Positions 35,931 to 43,868 of a stretch of DNA of 64,000 nt are shown piece by piece. The stretch is from JBLMYQ01 sp050258375 (GTDB lineage Bacteria; Bacillota; Clostridia; Acetivibrionales; UBA4821). Each line of letters opens with the position of its first letter. Positions within the stretch are counted from its first letter, which is position 1. Location: assembly GCA_050258375.1 (NCBI GenBank), contig JBLMYQ010000068.1, positions 32,335-96,334 on the forward strand, written 5' to 3'. The notes beneath the pieces were generated by a model. That model did no database searches and was not told the DNA's origin. It saw only the letters and a program-made list of their open reading frames with translations. Position numbers and translations under genes: made by a program.

Positions 35931-37066
35931 TTTAGCTCCTTTTTAATTAATTGTTTAGTCTTATTCTCACCCTCAACTTTGAGCTTAATTGCATTTCCAT
36001 TTAACCATGTCAAAGCTTCATATCCCTTATCTACAGTTTTCTGACCTTCAACTAACGGTGAAGAAAGGAATAAACAAAGTAAATATTCTCCAGGTGCCAG
36101 ATAAAAATCCTGGATAACTAATGATATATTATTAGTTTTAGGTTTATCTATTTCTATATTTTTACTTCCAGTCATTGCCAAAGACCATCCAATTCCTTCT
36201 ATATGTCTTTCAATAGAGAAGGCTACTGAAAAGCGATTTTCTACACATTTTTTATGTTTTTTTACTTGAAACTTATATATTAATGGCTTTCCCGATGTTG
36301 CAAATGCGATATTTTCAGTCATTTCTTTCTTATTTAAAAAGGTTATCTCATCAGATTCTATAAAAGGTATATTTAAATATTTTTGAACCGCTTTATAGGT
36401 TTCACCTATATAATCTATACCTTGCTTTGAGAGAACAACAGTCCTTTTACACAATTTCATTAAAGATGTCCAATCATGAGACACGATAATTCCTGTTGCA
36501 CCGGCTGACAAAAAAGAACGCAACCTATTCCATGCCTTACCTTGAAAGTATTCATCTCCTACAACTAAAAATTCATCAACCAAAATAATTTTTGCAGGTA
36601 TTGCAGTAGCTACCCCAAAAAGCAATTTCGCCTTCATTCCTGATGAATATGTTCTTATTGGCTCATGAAAGAAATCTCCTAATTCAGTAAACTCACAAAC
36701 AGATTTTATTATGTTATTTAATCTTTCTCCTTTTAATCCTCTAAAGCGGAAATAATCTCTACAATAATTTTCTCCAGTGAGTTCCACGTTAAAGAAGGAA
36801 CCCAATTCAAAAATGGAAACAATGTCCCCTTCGGTTATCAGTTTACCACTATCTTTATCATAAACTCCACCTATTAACTTTAGTAAAGTTGATTTGCCTA
36901 CTCCATTTTTGCCAATGATACCAAGCAGTTCACCAGCTTCAACCTCAAAAGAAATATCATTTAATATTAAAATCCTTTTTTGCTTTGTAGAAAGGATAGA
37001 TCTTATTGTAGGTCTTTTATCATCTAGAAATGATTTATATACGTTTTCTAATTTAATTAGTCCTAT
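35909..37066 (-). CDS. Polysaccharide ABC transporter ATPase (first of two), apparent ATA start
   Basis: The product is a 385-residue Wzt-like ATPase. The nucleotide-binding domain begins GLIKLENVYKSF and has Walker A GKNGVGKST, signature YSSGMKAKLLFGVA, Walker B ILVDEFLVVGDEYF and H-loop VSHDW, followed by a C-terminal beta domain. No ATG, GTG or TTG lies in frame between the stop at 37082-37084 and Walker A. The ATA at 37066 is eight bases after a GAGG within AGGAAGAGG, exactly where a start belongs. The first ordinary start is a TTG at 36805, past Walker A, which would give a dead protein. Non-AUG initiation, a start-codon mutation or a sequencing error are all possible. A strong promoter lies about 100 bases upstream. 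Confidence 0.75.
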   Translation of the reverse strand: MGLIKLENVYKSFLDDKRPTIRSILSTKQKRILILNDISFEVEAGELLGIIGKNGVGKSTLLKLIGGVYDKDSGKLITEGDIVSIFELGSFFNVELTGENYCRDYFRFRGLKGERLNNIIKSVCEFTELGDFFHEPIRTYSSGMKAKLLFGVATAIPAKIILVDEFLVVGDEYFQGKAWNRLRSFLSAGATGIIVSHDWTSLMKLCKRTVVLSKQGIDYIGETYKAVQKYLNIPFIESDEITFLNKKEMTENIAFATSGKPLIYKFQVKKHKKCVENRFSVAFSIERHIEGIGWSLAMTGSKNIEIDKPKTNNISLVIQDFYLAPGEYLLCLFLSSPLVEGQKTVDKGYEALTWLNGNAIKLKVEGENKTKQLIKKELKWQINYL

Positions 37067-37083
37067 TTTACTCGCCTCTTCCT

Positions 37084-37117
37084 AACTTTGATAAGAAGAA
37101 CTTGGCTTAACAAAGTT
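37084..37117 (-). promoter_or_regulatory. Inverted repeat in the leader of the ABC-export operon
   Basis: AACTTTG and CAAAGTT form a seven-pair stem with a 20-base loop, ending just before the AGGAAGAGG ribosome site of the first ATPase. It could modulate translation initiation, which may matter given the unusual ATA start. The stem is short and A/T-rich, so the evidence is modest. Confidence 0.35.
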
Positions 37118-37172
37118 TTCTAGAATTTATATATAAACCCGAAATTATTCATATCACAATAGTGCCTCAACA

Positions 37173-37202
37173 ATTATATTCTTACTTTCATAAACTTTGC
37201 AA
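37173..37202 (-). promoter_or_regulatory. Sigma-A-type promoter for the ABC-export and downstream genes
   Basis: On the minus strand TTGCAA (37197-37202) and a perfect TATAAT (37173-37178) are 18 bases apart. Transcription would begin near 37165, giving a leader of about 100 bases before the first ATPase. It lies in a 237-base gene-free gap, the largest between 20 and 53 kb, and probably opens the transcript that runs through the export genes. Confidence 0.75.
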
Positions 37203-37303
37203 TATAATGTTATACTTTTTCCATTTTTTCTATTTTAAATAAATTAAATTCAGTTATAAATCAAATACATATTTTTATTTATAAACTTTTATTATATTCC
37301 TAC

Positions 37304-38011
37304 TTACTTACATTTTAGTAAGTCCTTTGTATTTTGAAAGCCACAGTTAAAAAGCATATCAATTATTGATAAACCCGCAATAAAGTTCTCTGATTTTAAT
37401 TGGGAATATACCGGATGGCAAAAATTCTGATAAATAAGTTTAATACCTGCCTCAGAAAACTTTTCATCCTCTTGATAACCTGATGCACCATTTCCGCAGA
37501 TATAGGAATCTCCCCCAACACTTTTTACTATCTCTATTAGTAAATCAGTCGATGTTATACTTTCAGATATATTTAATTCAGATTGTAAAACAAAAGAAGA
37601 ATTTAAATTTAATCTATTACATATTTGATTTATATTTGCCATGTTATATTCAGCAAGAGAATTAAAATCTTTATTTAATATGTGGTTATACCAATCAATC
37701 ACTTGATTATAGTAAAAACTTTTCTTATAATTGTATTCAATTGTTTTAAATAGTTTTTGTCTCCAATTAATCGTATTATCTATTTCAATATCTTTTATCA
37801 ATTGTCTTCCATGCTCTCTAATAACGGGGCATCTTATCCAGTTTGGTTTCCCATTTATCATTAACTTAACCCGATTAGTCCAACTACTCATTGTATTACC
37901 GCTTTTGGGATAATCTATATTATCCATAAATACGAAAATATCTGCCTTAGAAATTTTATCAAAATAACCAAGCCAAGGAAAAAAATTAGGTTGGTGTATA
38001 GCTACTTTCAT
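37304..38011 (-). CDS. WbqC family protein
   Basis: The 235-residue protein matches the WbqC pattern: the opening VAIHQPNFFPWLGYFDKI, FMDNIDYPKSG, the conserved NRVKLMINGKPNWIRCPV block and YICGNGASGYQ near residue 172. WbqC proteins occur in O-antigen and capsule loci, often beside aminotransferases and acyltransferases for amino-deoxy sugars. Their biochemical role is not well established; an acyl or aminoacyl transfer has been proposed. Its start lies inside the GNAT gene with 26 bases of overlap, so the two are coupled. No terminator hairpin is visible after the stop, although a promoter follows. Confidence 0.85.
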   Translation of the reverse strand: MKVAIHQPNFFPWLGYFDKISKADIFVFMDNIDYPKSGNTMSSWTNRVKLMINGKPNWIRCPVIREHGRQLIKDIEIDNTINWRQKLFKTIEYNYKKSFYYNQVIDWYNHILNKDFNSLAEYNMANINQICNRLNLNSSFVLQSELNISESITSTDLLIEIVKSVGGDSYICGNGASGYQEDEKFSEAGIKLIYQNFCHPVYSQLKSENFIAGLSIIDMLFNCGFQNTKDLLKCK

Positions 38012-38564
38012 TTAGCAATTTCTCCTTTTCTTTAAACAACACTTCTATTTTAGTATCTGTAAAGTTATTAGCCATGACAATTTGCTGTGAGTCTTTACTC
38101 ACATAATCATCAAATTTTCTTTCTCTAGTAATAACATACTGGGAAAGCTCGTTGTGGGTTAAGGCTTTAAACCCTAGTTTTTTATATAACTTTTCTGCCC
38201 TAATATTGTCTTTCTCCAATTCTATAGTTGCTATCTCAATTTTTTTATTATTAAATTCTTTTAATTGCTCCGTCAGAACCATTTCTCCCAAACCTTGTCT
38301 CTGGAACAAAGGATGAATCGCTACTCTTGATATGTGTGCCCATTTATCTTTGAACTCATAGGCAATACTGTATCCTGCTAATTCTCTATTCTTAAGCATT
38401 GCTAAACTTAATACAAATTTATTAGGTAGTTTATAGAGGAAAGCCTCTTCTGTCCATGCATTATGTGTATTTTCTTCCTTTAAAAATGCGTTATGATCAA
38501 GTTCAGCAAATTTTATAGAAGAAATTATTTTTAATGCACTTTCCATGCTAAGAAATTCTATCAA
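37986..38564 (-). CDS. GNAT-family N-acetyltransferase
   Basis: The 192-residue protein carries the acetyl-CoA-binding signature of GNAT enzymes: ISRVAIHPLFQRQGLGEMVL near residue 95 (the R/Q-x-x-G-x-G/A loop is RQGLGE) and the helix NIRAEKLYKKLGFKAL. The substrate is probably an amino sugar or amino-acylated sugar of the same module, as judged from the neighbouring formyltransferase and aminotransferase. The start is TTG at 38564, nine bases after GGAGG. It overlaps the WbqC gene by 26 bases. A RimI-like protein acetylase is the alternative reading, less likely in this context. Confidence 0.8.
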   Translation of the reverse strand: MIEFLSMESALKIISSIKFAELDHNAFLKEENTHNAWTEEAFLYKLPNKFVLSLAMLKNRELAGYSIAYEFKDKWAHISRVAIHPLFQRQGLGEMVLTEQLKEFNNKKIEIATIELEKDNIRAEKLYKKLGFKALTHNELSQYVITRERKFDDYVSKDSQQIVMANNFTDTKIEVLFKEKEKLLNESSYTPT

Positions 38565-38597
38565 AATAAAAATCCTCCATTATCGAAATATTGTATG

Positions 38598-39344
38598 TCA
38601 TCTTATATTTTCTCTATTATTTTTCTCTAATACTTGATCATATTTAGCATGTGACTTTTCTGTTCTTCCGTCTATACACCTTGAAATTCTATCTCGCGGG
38701 CTCATAACATCAGGAGTCCAGCACTCAGGATGTGTTAATACTTGCAGCCGTTCATCTTGAGCAAGCTCTAATATATCACCTAACCGCTTATGTCTCCAAT
38801 ACCCATTCGAATCCGAGCAGTAACCAAACTTTTTCTTGAAATAATCTGAATATGTATTTATCATTCCTGCAATTTCTTCATTTCCAACCTTTGTCCAATC
38901 CTCGTTTATATCTGGATTATGAAAAGAGAATACTTTAATTTCTTTATTAAATACAGCTTCCAGAAATTCTTTTTCAATTCTTAAGTATCTTTCTAATTCC
39001 AAAACATCTTTACTTTTTAAACAATAAAAAGAAGTATCAAAATGCAATCCTATTTCATGTCCCATATTAATAATATTTCTAATTAATTCTGAAACTTCTG
39101 ATTCTAGGGCATTGTAATAATCATTATGTAAATGAATAAAAAATGTCGATTTAATTTTTTCTTCTAATTCTATACTGGCAAGTTTAAAGGCACGATGAAC
39201 GGAAAAATCTATATCATGCCTCCATAATATGTTTTTCCCTTCTTTTCTATAATCCTCGAAACTTATAAAATTATAATTCTTTTTGGCTAATATTAAAATT
39301 TTCCGATAATTAGACTCAGTAAAATCTTCAAAATAATAGTTCAT
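38598..39344 (-). CDS. NodB-like polysaccharide deacetylase-fold protein (copy A)
   Basis: This 248-residue protein has the marks of a deacetylase-like (NodB) barrel: WRHDIDFSVHRA with two aspartates near residue 52, HEIGLHFD near residue 95, FSFHNPD near residue 140 and LTHPECW near residue 210. These acid and histidine clusters are consistent with a metal site. It has no signal peptide, so it probably acts in the cytosol on a nucleotide or lipid-linked sugar. A second protein of the same type is encoded two genes upstream at 40271-41023. The substrate is unknown. Confidence 0.65.
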   Translation of the reverse strand: MNYYFEDFTESNYRKILILAKKNYNFISFEDYRKEGKNILWRHDIDFSVHRAFKLASIELEEKIKSTFFIHLHNDYYNALESEVSELIRNIINMGHEIGLHFDTSFYCLKSKDVLELERYLRIEKEFLEAVFNKEIKVFSFHNPDINEDWTKVGNEEIAGMINTYSDYFKKKFGYCSDSNGYWRHKRLGDILELAQDERLQVLTHPECWTPDVMSPRDRISRCIDGRTEKSHAKYDQVLEKNNRENIR

Positions 39345-39390
39345 ACAAACGCTCTTACCTTTCGAGACATCTAATTTATTCTTATTAGAA

Positions 39391-40251
39391 TTATTTTTTA
39401 GCTTTTAGTTTGTATCCCATAACATGTCCAATTCTATCAACATCTGGTATTATATTTGAAATTTGCCTAGCAATAGTATTAATTTTTGCATCAAACATTG
39501 GTTTCTCTGGATATGTTAATAATGGATGTATAACCCTGCTTATTAAATAATACATACCGAAGAACTGAATCTTTTCTATTTCAAACATGGGAGATAAAAA
39601 TTCATTTAATTGTTTTTCATTAAATTTCAAAGAACCTGCGTTGTCTTTAGAAACAGTAGGTATTAAATCAAGTCCCATTTTCTCTCGTATATAATTTAAC
39701 CTTTCAAGACCATCTTCTGTTCCTTCTACCATTACATATATTCCGTCATCTTTTAACACCCTATAAACTTCTTTTATTGTATCATATTGCATCTCCCTGC
39801 TTGGAAGATTTAAGAGACACCGCTCACTTAGTACACAATCAAACATGTTATCTTCAAACGGTAATTTTCTTACATCTCCTTGAATAAACTCCGGTATACT
39901 TTTTAATTCTGTTCTAAATTTTTCAATTAATTTTTGTGCTCCTAATAACATATTTTCCGAAAAATCCATTCCTACGTACTCTGATTCTATATGTCTAGCA
40001 AGAGAAATTAATGAGTAACCATTCCCACATCCAATATCTAAGACTTTCCCTGAATTCAAATTTTCTTTAATAAAATCAATTTCTAGTTCTCTAAGATTAA
40101 AATCAGGGGATGTTGCATATATCTCATCAGTCTTTCTTTCTTGATAAATATTCTGAATAAAATCAACTTTTTGTTCCTCTTTTAATTTTTTATATTTTTC
40201 GACTACACTATGTTCTTCCATTTGTTTTTCAATATTTTTTTTATACTCCAT
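39391..40251 (-). CDS. SAM-dependent methyltransferase, class I
   Basis: The 286-residue protein has the SAM-binding strand VLDIGCGNGYSLI near residue 75, the acidic turn VGMDFSENML, and DVRKLPFEDNMFDCVLSERCL. The N-terminal 50 residues (KKNIEKQMEEH and following) are helical and charged. It probably methylates a sugar, either O- or N-linked, within the small-module region. I choose the ATG at 40251, five bases after GGAGG, rather than the upstream start at 40326 that overlaps the preceding gene by 56 bases. Confidence 0.82.
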   Translation of the reverse strand: MEYKKNIEKQMEEHSVVEKYKKLKEEQKVDFIQNIYQERKTDEIYATSPDFNLRELEIDFIKENLNSGKVLDIGCGNGYSLISLARHIESEYVGMDFSENMLLGAQKLIEKFRTELKSIPEFIQGDVRKLPFEDNMFDCVLSERCLLNLPSREMQYDTIKEVYRVLKDDGIYVMVEGTEDGLERLNYIREKMGLDLIPTVSKDNAGSLKFNEKQLNEFLSPMFEIEKIQFFGMYYLISRVIHPLLTYPEKPMFDAKINTIARQISNIIPDVDRIGHVMGYKLKAKK

Positions 40252-40270
40252 TTCTGCCTCCAAAAATAAT

Positions 40271-41023
40271 TTAAACTTTAATATCACATATTTTTCTAAA
40301 TTCCATTTTCCTTTTTTGTACCTCATTAATTAAATCTATTAAAAAATTTTTAGAACCGTAATCTTCAAAATTCCTATGTTTTTCTAACTTAAATTTATCT
40401 TTGTGTACATCTCTTGACTTCTCATATCTTTCACTTTTTTCTGTGTTTAGAAAAATATGAATTGGATGAAAATTAAAAACCTTTAAACCCTCTTTGTCTA
40501 AAAATCGAGTTATATCCCAGTTAGTTTCAAGTCCTCTTTCAATTGCAAGATATTGTGCAGAATCCTCCCATTTGTATGGCACTCTTATTATTCCATTAAA
40601 GCTTCTATACGGCTTTAGGATAATTCCACTATACTCTGGTATAAATAAGTTCACTTCATGTGTTAAACCGTATTTTCCAAATACATCGATAATCCTTGAA
40701 CTCTGAGTTAATGAATGTGATCTTACAGCTTTAGCATTCGGCACAATCATTTTTATTAATTCTATAATATCACTTGCACTAATGCCATTAGTCTCGCCAT
40801 CAATAAGATTATTAAAATTAGGATGTATTCCGAGTTCAATTAATTTATTTTCTTTCATTTTTTCTAAAATTGGAGAATCATGAGTCACAAAAATTGTTGC
40901 CGGTACGTTCTTATCTTTTAATATTTCAAGGGTCTCATTTACAACATCATCACAAGCCCAATCTATATCAAAAGTTAAAAAAACCGCATTGTTATATTCT
41001 TCAAAATTCTTTTCGACGTTCAT
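40271..41023 (-). CDS. NodB-like polysaccharide deacetylase-fold protein (copy B)
   Basis: The 250-residue protein shows an N-terminal FLTFDIDWACDD motif (two aspartates), PATIFVTHDSP, a GIHPNFN motif near residue 80, VRSHSLTQS near residue 115, and FNFHPIHIF near residue 188. The arrangement is that of the NodB-like barrel, with no signal peptide. It differs strongly from copy A, so the pair is not a simple duplication. It could remove an acetyl group ahead of formylation by the neighbouring enzyme, which is speculation from gene order. It starts three bases after the formyltransferase stop. Confidence 0.68.
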   Translation of the reverse strand: MNVEKNFEEYNNAVFLTFDIDWACDDVVNETLEILKDKNVPATIFVTHDSPILEKMKENKLIELGIHPNFNNLIDGETNGISASDIIELIKMIVPNAKAVRSHSLTQSSRIIDVFGKYGLTHEVNLFIPEYSGIILKPYRSFNGIIRVPYKWEDSAQYLAIERGLETNWDITRFLDKEGLKVFNFHPIHIFLNTEKSERYEKSRDVHKDKFKLEKHRNFEDYGSKNFLIDLINEVQKRKMEFRKICDIKV

Positions 41024-41025
41024 GA

Positions 41026-41784
41026 TTATATCATATCCTCTTCATCTTTTAATTTGTCTGGTCGCCAAAGCTTAATACATACTTTTTGTCCTTCTACATA
41101 AAAAAACGCCGGATAGTCATTAGGATCACATGCTCTAATCTCATTATAAAGAGCTTTAAGAGGTTTGTTCCAATCAATTTCAGAATCTTTTGGAGTCCTA
41201 ATGTAATTGTATACACTAGCCTTATTCTCATTCTGGGGTAATGTCTTAAATTGGCCAGTTTTTAGCATTTGAATTGCCTTATATAGTAACCCTTGTTCTA
41301 GCTCTTGCACTTTTTTATAAACACTTTTTGTTGTATCAAATTTTGATAACTCGAACGCCTGCTGCAATAATATATCTCCTTTGTCCATTTCTCCTGTAAT
41401 AAAATGGATTGTAACTCCACTTTGCTTCTCATCGTTAATTATTATATAGGGACCACTTCTGAATCCCCTATATTGTGGAAGAAGCGTTGGATGCACATTT
41501 ATTGCATGTTTTGCTTTAGATATAATTTTTTCGCTAAGAATATAGGAAAATCCACATGAAATAAGTGTATCAAAATCTATTTTTTCAAGTGTTGATTCAA
41601 CATTATTTTTATCAACAGAAAAAATCGGAATACCGTATTCAGCTGCTGTTAGGATAACATTTTCAAATCTTCTATTTTTATCTGAAAGATATGGTGTTAT
41701 TACTGCTACTACATTCTCTTTTTTTTCAAGTAAATACTTAAGTGCCTTTTCTCTTGCTCCTCCACTCATAAATACTATTTTCAT
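41026..41784 (-). CDS. Formyltransferase of the sugar N-formyltransferase type
   Basis: This 252-residue protein has the formyltransferase catalytic set: asparagine and histidine in INVHPTLLPQYRG near residue 100 and the aspartate in GEMDKGDILLQ near residue 135. The substrate is likely an amino sugar (as for VioF, WlaRD or ArnA-type enzymes) with N10-formyltetrahydrofolate as donor, because the protein is shorter than methionyl-tRNA formyltransferase and lies between a FemAB-like and a NodB-like gene. It overlaps the preceding gene by four bases. An aminotransferase that could make the amine lies two genes upstream. Confidence 0.85.
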   Translation of the reverse strand: MKIVFMSGGAREKALKYLLEKKENVVAVITPYLSDKNRRFENVILTAAEYGIPIFSVDKNNVESTLEKIDFDTLISCGFSYILSEKIISKAKHAINVHPTLLPQYRGFRSGPYIIINDEKQSGVTIHFITGEMDKGDILLQQAFELSKFDTTKSVYKKVQELEQGLLYKAIQMLKTGQFKTLPQNENKASVYNYIRTPKDSEIDWNKPLKALYNEIRACDPNDYPAFFYVEGQKVCIKLWRPDKLKDEEDMI

Positions 41785-42830
41785 TTACTTAGCCTCCCAA
41801 ATGGTAATACATAAAAAAATGGATACTCTTTCAATAGAGTTTCTTTAGATAAGTTCATTATTTTATCATTAAAAATTCTAGTATAATAAAAATATTCTCT
41901 ATCCTGAGTTCCCCATCTTTTTTTGAAGTCATAGACCCCATTCTGAGAAGTCCATGTGCCTCCCCAATTCCACCATTCATAACCTCTTCCTATAGCATCT
42001 TTCATAGCTTCAAAAATACATAAGCTTAATCCTTGCTTATTTCTATAGTCTTCCTCTATTACCGGAGTATAATATTCAACTGTTTTGTTAAAGTAAAATA
42101 CAAGTAATGCTGCTATTGGCTTATTTTCTAAGTACGCAGTATAAATTTTAAAGTCTTTTTCTCCATAAAACACCTGTGATATCAATTCGAAAAAATTTTT
42201 CGGTTTTTCTATTCCACCAATTTTAAGCATATTATTTGAATGCACACTCATTAAAAATCTTAATATATCATCACTATAATCAGAAGAAACCCTAACCTTT
42301 TCTTTCTTTGCTTTTCTAATAGTATTTCGTGTTTTATAATGATAAATATTAAATAAGTCGTTTTCGATTTCTTCAGTATATGTAGGCAATTTAGTTAATT
42401 GTCCAACTCTATTATCTTTAAAAGTGAAACATACTTTTTCATCGTAAAAATTAATATTCTCCTCAAAAGGAGAAGTGATTATTGTTGCTGAAACACAATT
42501 TTTCCCTTCAGCCAATGCATAAAAAGCATTTATTAGTTGTTCTTTAACTAATTCATTTCCTTCATATTCTATTACTCCTCCATTACTTCCATAAAAGGGT
42601 AATGAGTTTAGTACAGCTCCAAAATTCCCGTTATCTTTTAAAAAGGATGGTAATATCCCTAACACCTTATCATCTTCATCTAATGCCATAAAATAATAAT
42701 CTTTTGCTTCAAGAAGCTTCTTTAAAAGGATCCGATATTTATTAGATGCAAAAAGCATAGAATATGGACTTTGTATAAGATATTCTTCATATTTATCTAC
42801 TAATTGATCATTAAGTAAAGCTATATGCAT
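41781..42830 (-). CDS. FemAB/GNAT-fold acyl- or aminoacyltransferase
   Basis: The 349-residue protein has the FemAB-related pattern: the middle NTIRKAKKEKVRV helix, FKIYTAYLENKPIAALLVFYF, and a C-terminal block GYEWWNWGGTWTSQNGVYDFKKRWG near residue 285. FemAB enzymes attach amino acids to muropeptides. Members in glycan loci are thought to acylate amino sugars, possibly from aminoacyl-tRNA. Which applies here cannot be read from sequence. Its ATG shares one base with the stop of the aminotransferase gene and its end overlaps the formyltransferase start, so all three are translated together. Confidence 0.75.
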   Translation of the reverse strand: MHIALLNDQLVDKYEEYLIQSPYSMLFASNKYRILLKKLLEAKDYYFMALDEDDKVLGILPSFLKDNGNFGAVLNSLPFYGSNGGVIEYEGNELVKEQLINAFYALAEGKNCVSATIITSPFEENINFYDEKVCFTFKDNRVGQLTKLPTYTEEIENDLFNIYHYKTRNTIRKAKKEKVRVSSDYSDDILRFLMSVHSNNMLKIGGIEKPKNFFELISQVFYGEKDFKIYTAYLENKPIAALLVFYFNKTVEYYTPVIEEDYRNKQGLSLCIFEAMKDAIGRGYEWWNWGGTWTSQNGVYDFKKRWGTQDREYFYYTRIFNDKIMNLSKETLLKEYPFFYVLPFGRLSK

Positions 42831-43864
42831 TATAAACCCTCAGAATTATAAATATTATTAACGCTTTCAATGATAATCCCAATCTCATTTTCTTTTAATG
42901 AAGGATATATAGGTATTGAAATTGTCTCATTAAAAAGTTTAACAGCATTAGGAAATTGTTTATCATCTATTTCTAACATACGATGTAGTAATTGATCGAC
43001 ACCTTTCCTGATTATCGTTCCCTGATCCTCGAACCTTCTTTGGACAGATATAAAATCATTAATTTTATCGCTTCTCAAAAGAAAACGAAAAAAAATAGTT
43101 TTATTCTTAATTTCATTAATATTATTGGTTAGATTATTAGGCAAATCACTTAGATATCTCTCAGCAATTTCCCTTCGAATTTTTAAAAAATCGCTATACC
43201 TTTTAAGCTGGCTAATTCCTAATGCCGCTTGTAAATCTGTCAATCCTGAAATGACGCTATTGTTACTCAATTTTCTAATTTTAGATTGTATTTCAGGCTT
43301 TTTTGCTATTACTGCCCCACCTTCTCCTGTCGTTAAGCATTTTGTTGAATGAAATGAAAAAAAGCCTATATCGCCAAAAGTTCCAACCTTTTTGCCTTTA
43401 AATTCTGTACCAAAAGCTTGACAGCAATCTTCAATTATATCTACACCAAGACTTAAAAAATCTTCAACATCTGCTGCTATACCAAAAATGTGAACAACAA
43501 TTATCGCTTTTGTTTTAGGTGATAACAAATGCATTACGTTTTCTTTCTCGACACACCAATTTTCACCTATATCACATAGAACTGCTTTAGCTCCTACGGA
43601 TTTTACTGCTCTTAGAACAGACTCACACACATATGTTGGAACAATAACTTCATCTCCATTGCCGATTTCCAAGGCTTTTAGAGCTAATACCAATGCATAC
43701 GTTCCATTGCCGCTAACTACAGAACTAGGGTAATTAAAATATTCAGCAATATTACTTTCAAATATCTTAACCAAATTGCCATTAGCAATCATTTTACTTC
43801 TTAAAACATTACTTATGTCTTCAATATCTTCATCAATAATAAATGGTTTTGAATGAGTAATCAT
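42830..43864 (-). CDS. DegT/DnrJ/EryC1/StrS aminotransferase (short form)
   Basis: The 344-residue PLP-dependent sugar aminotransferase has GNGTYALVLALKAL, the DIIEDCCQAFG aspartate motif and FSFHSTKCLTTGEGGA with the PLP lysine near residue 177. It would transfer an amino group from glutamate to a keto sugar nucleotide. The rmlB product dTDP-4-keto-6-deoxyglucose is one possible substrate but lies far away in the locus. At 344 residues it is somewhat short for the family (360-400). It precedes the FemAB-like and formyltransferase genes, which probably modify the amine it makes. Confidence 0.85.
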   Translation of the reverse strand: MITHSKPFIIDEDIEDISNVLRSKMIANGNLVKIFESNIAEYFNYPSSVVSGNGTYALVLALKALEIGNGDEVIVPTYVCESVLRAVKSVGAKAVLCDIGENWCVEKENVMHLLSPKTKAIIVVHIFGIAADVEDFLSLGVDIIEDCCQAFGTEFKGKKVGTFGDIGFFSFHSTKCLTTGEGGAVIAKKPEIQSKIRKLSNNSVISGLTDLQAALGISQLKRYSDFLKIRREIAERYLSDLPNNLTNNINEIKNKTIFFRFLLRSDKINDFISVQRRFEDQGTIIRKGVDQLLHRMLEIDDKQFPNAVKLFNETISIPIYPSLKENEIGIIIESVNNIYNSEGL

Positions 43865-43868
43865 TTCA

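Noticed and set aside
36805..37084. Frameshift or pseudogene interpretation of the first ABC ATPase
   Set aside because: Translation shows a single uninterrupted frame from Walker A to the stop, so there is no frameshift. Only the start codon is irregular.
39391..40326. Methyltransferase starting at 40326
   Set aside because: This start overlaps the preceding gene by 56 bases without a ribosome site, whereas the ATG at 40251 has GGAGG five bases upstream.
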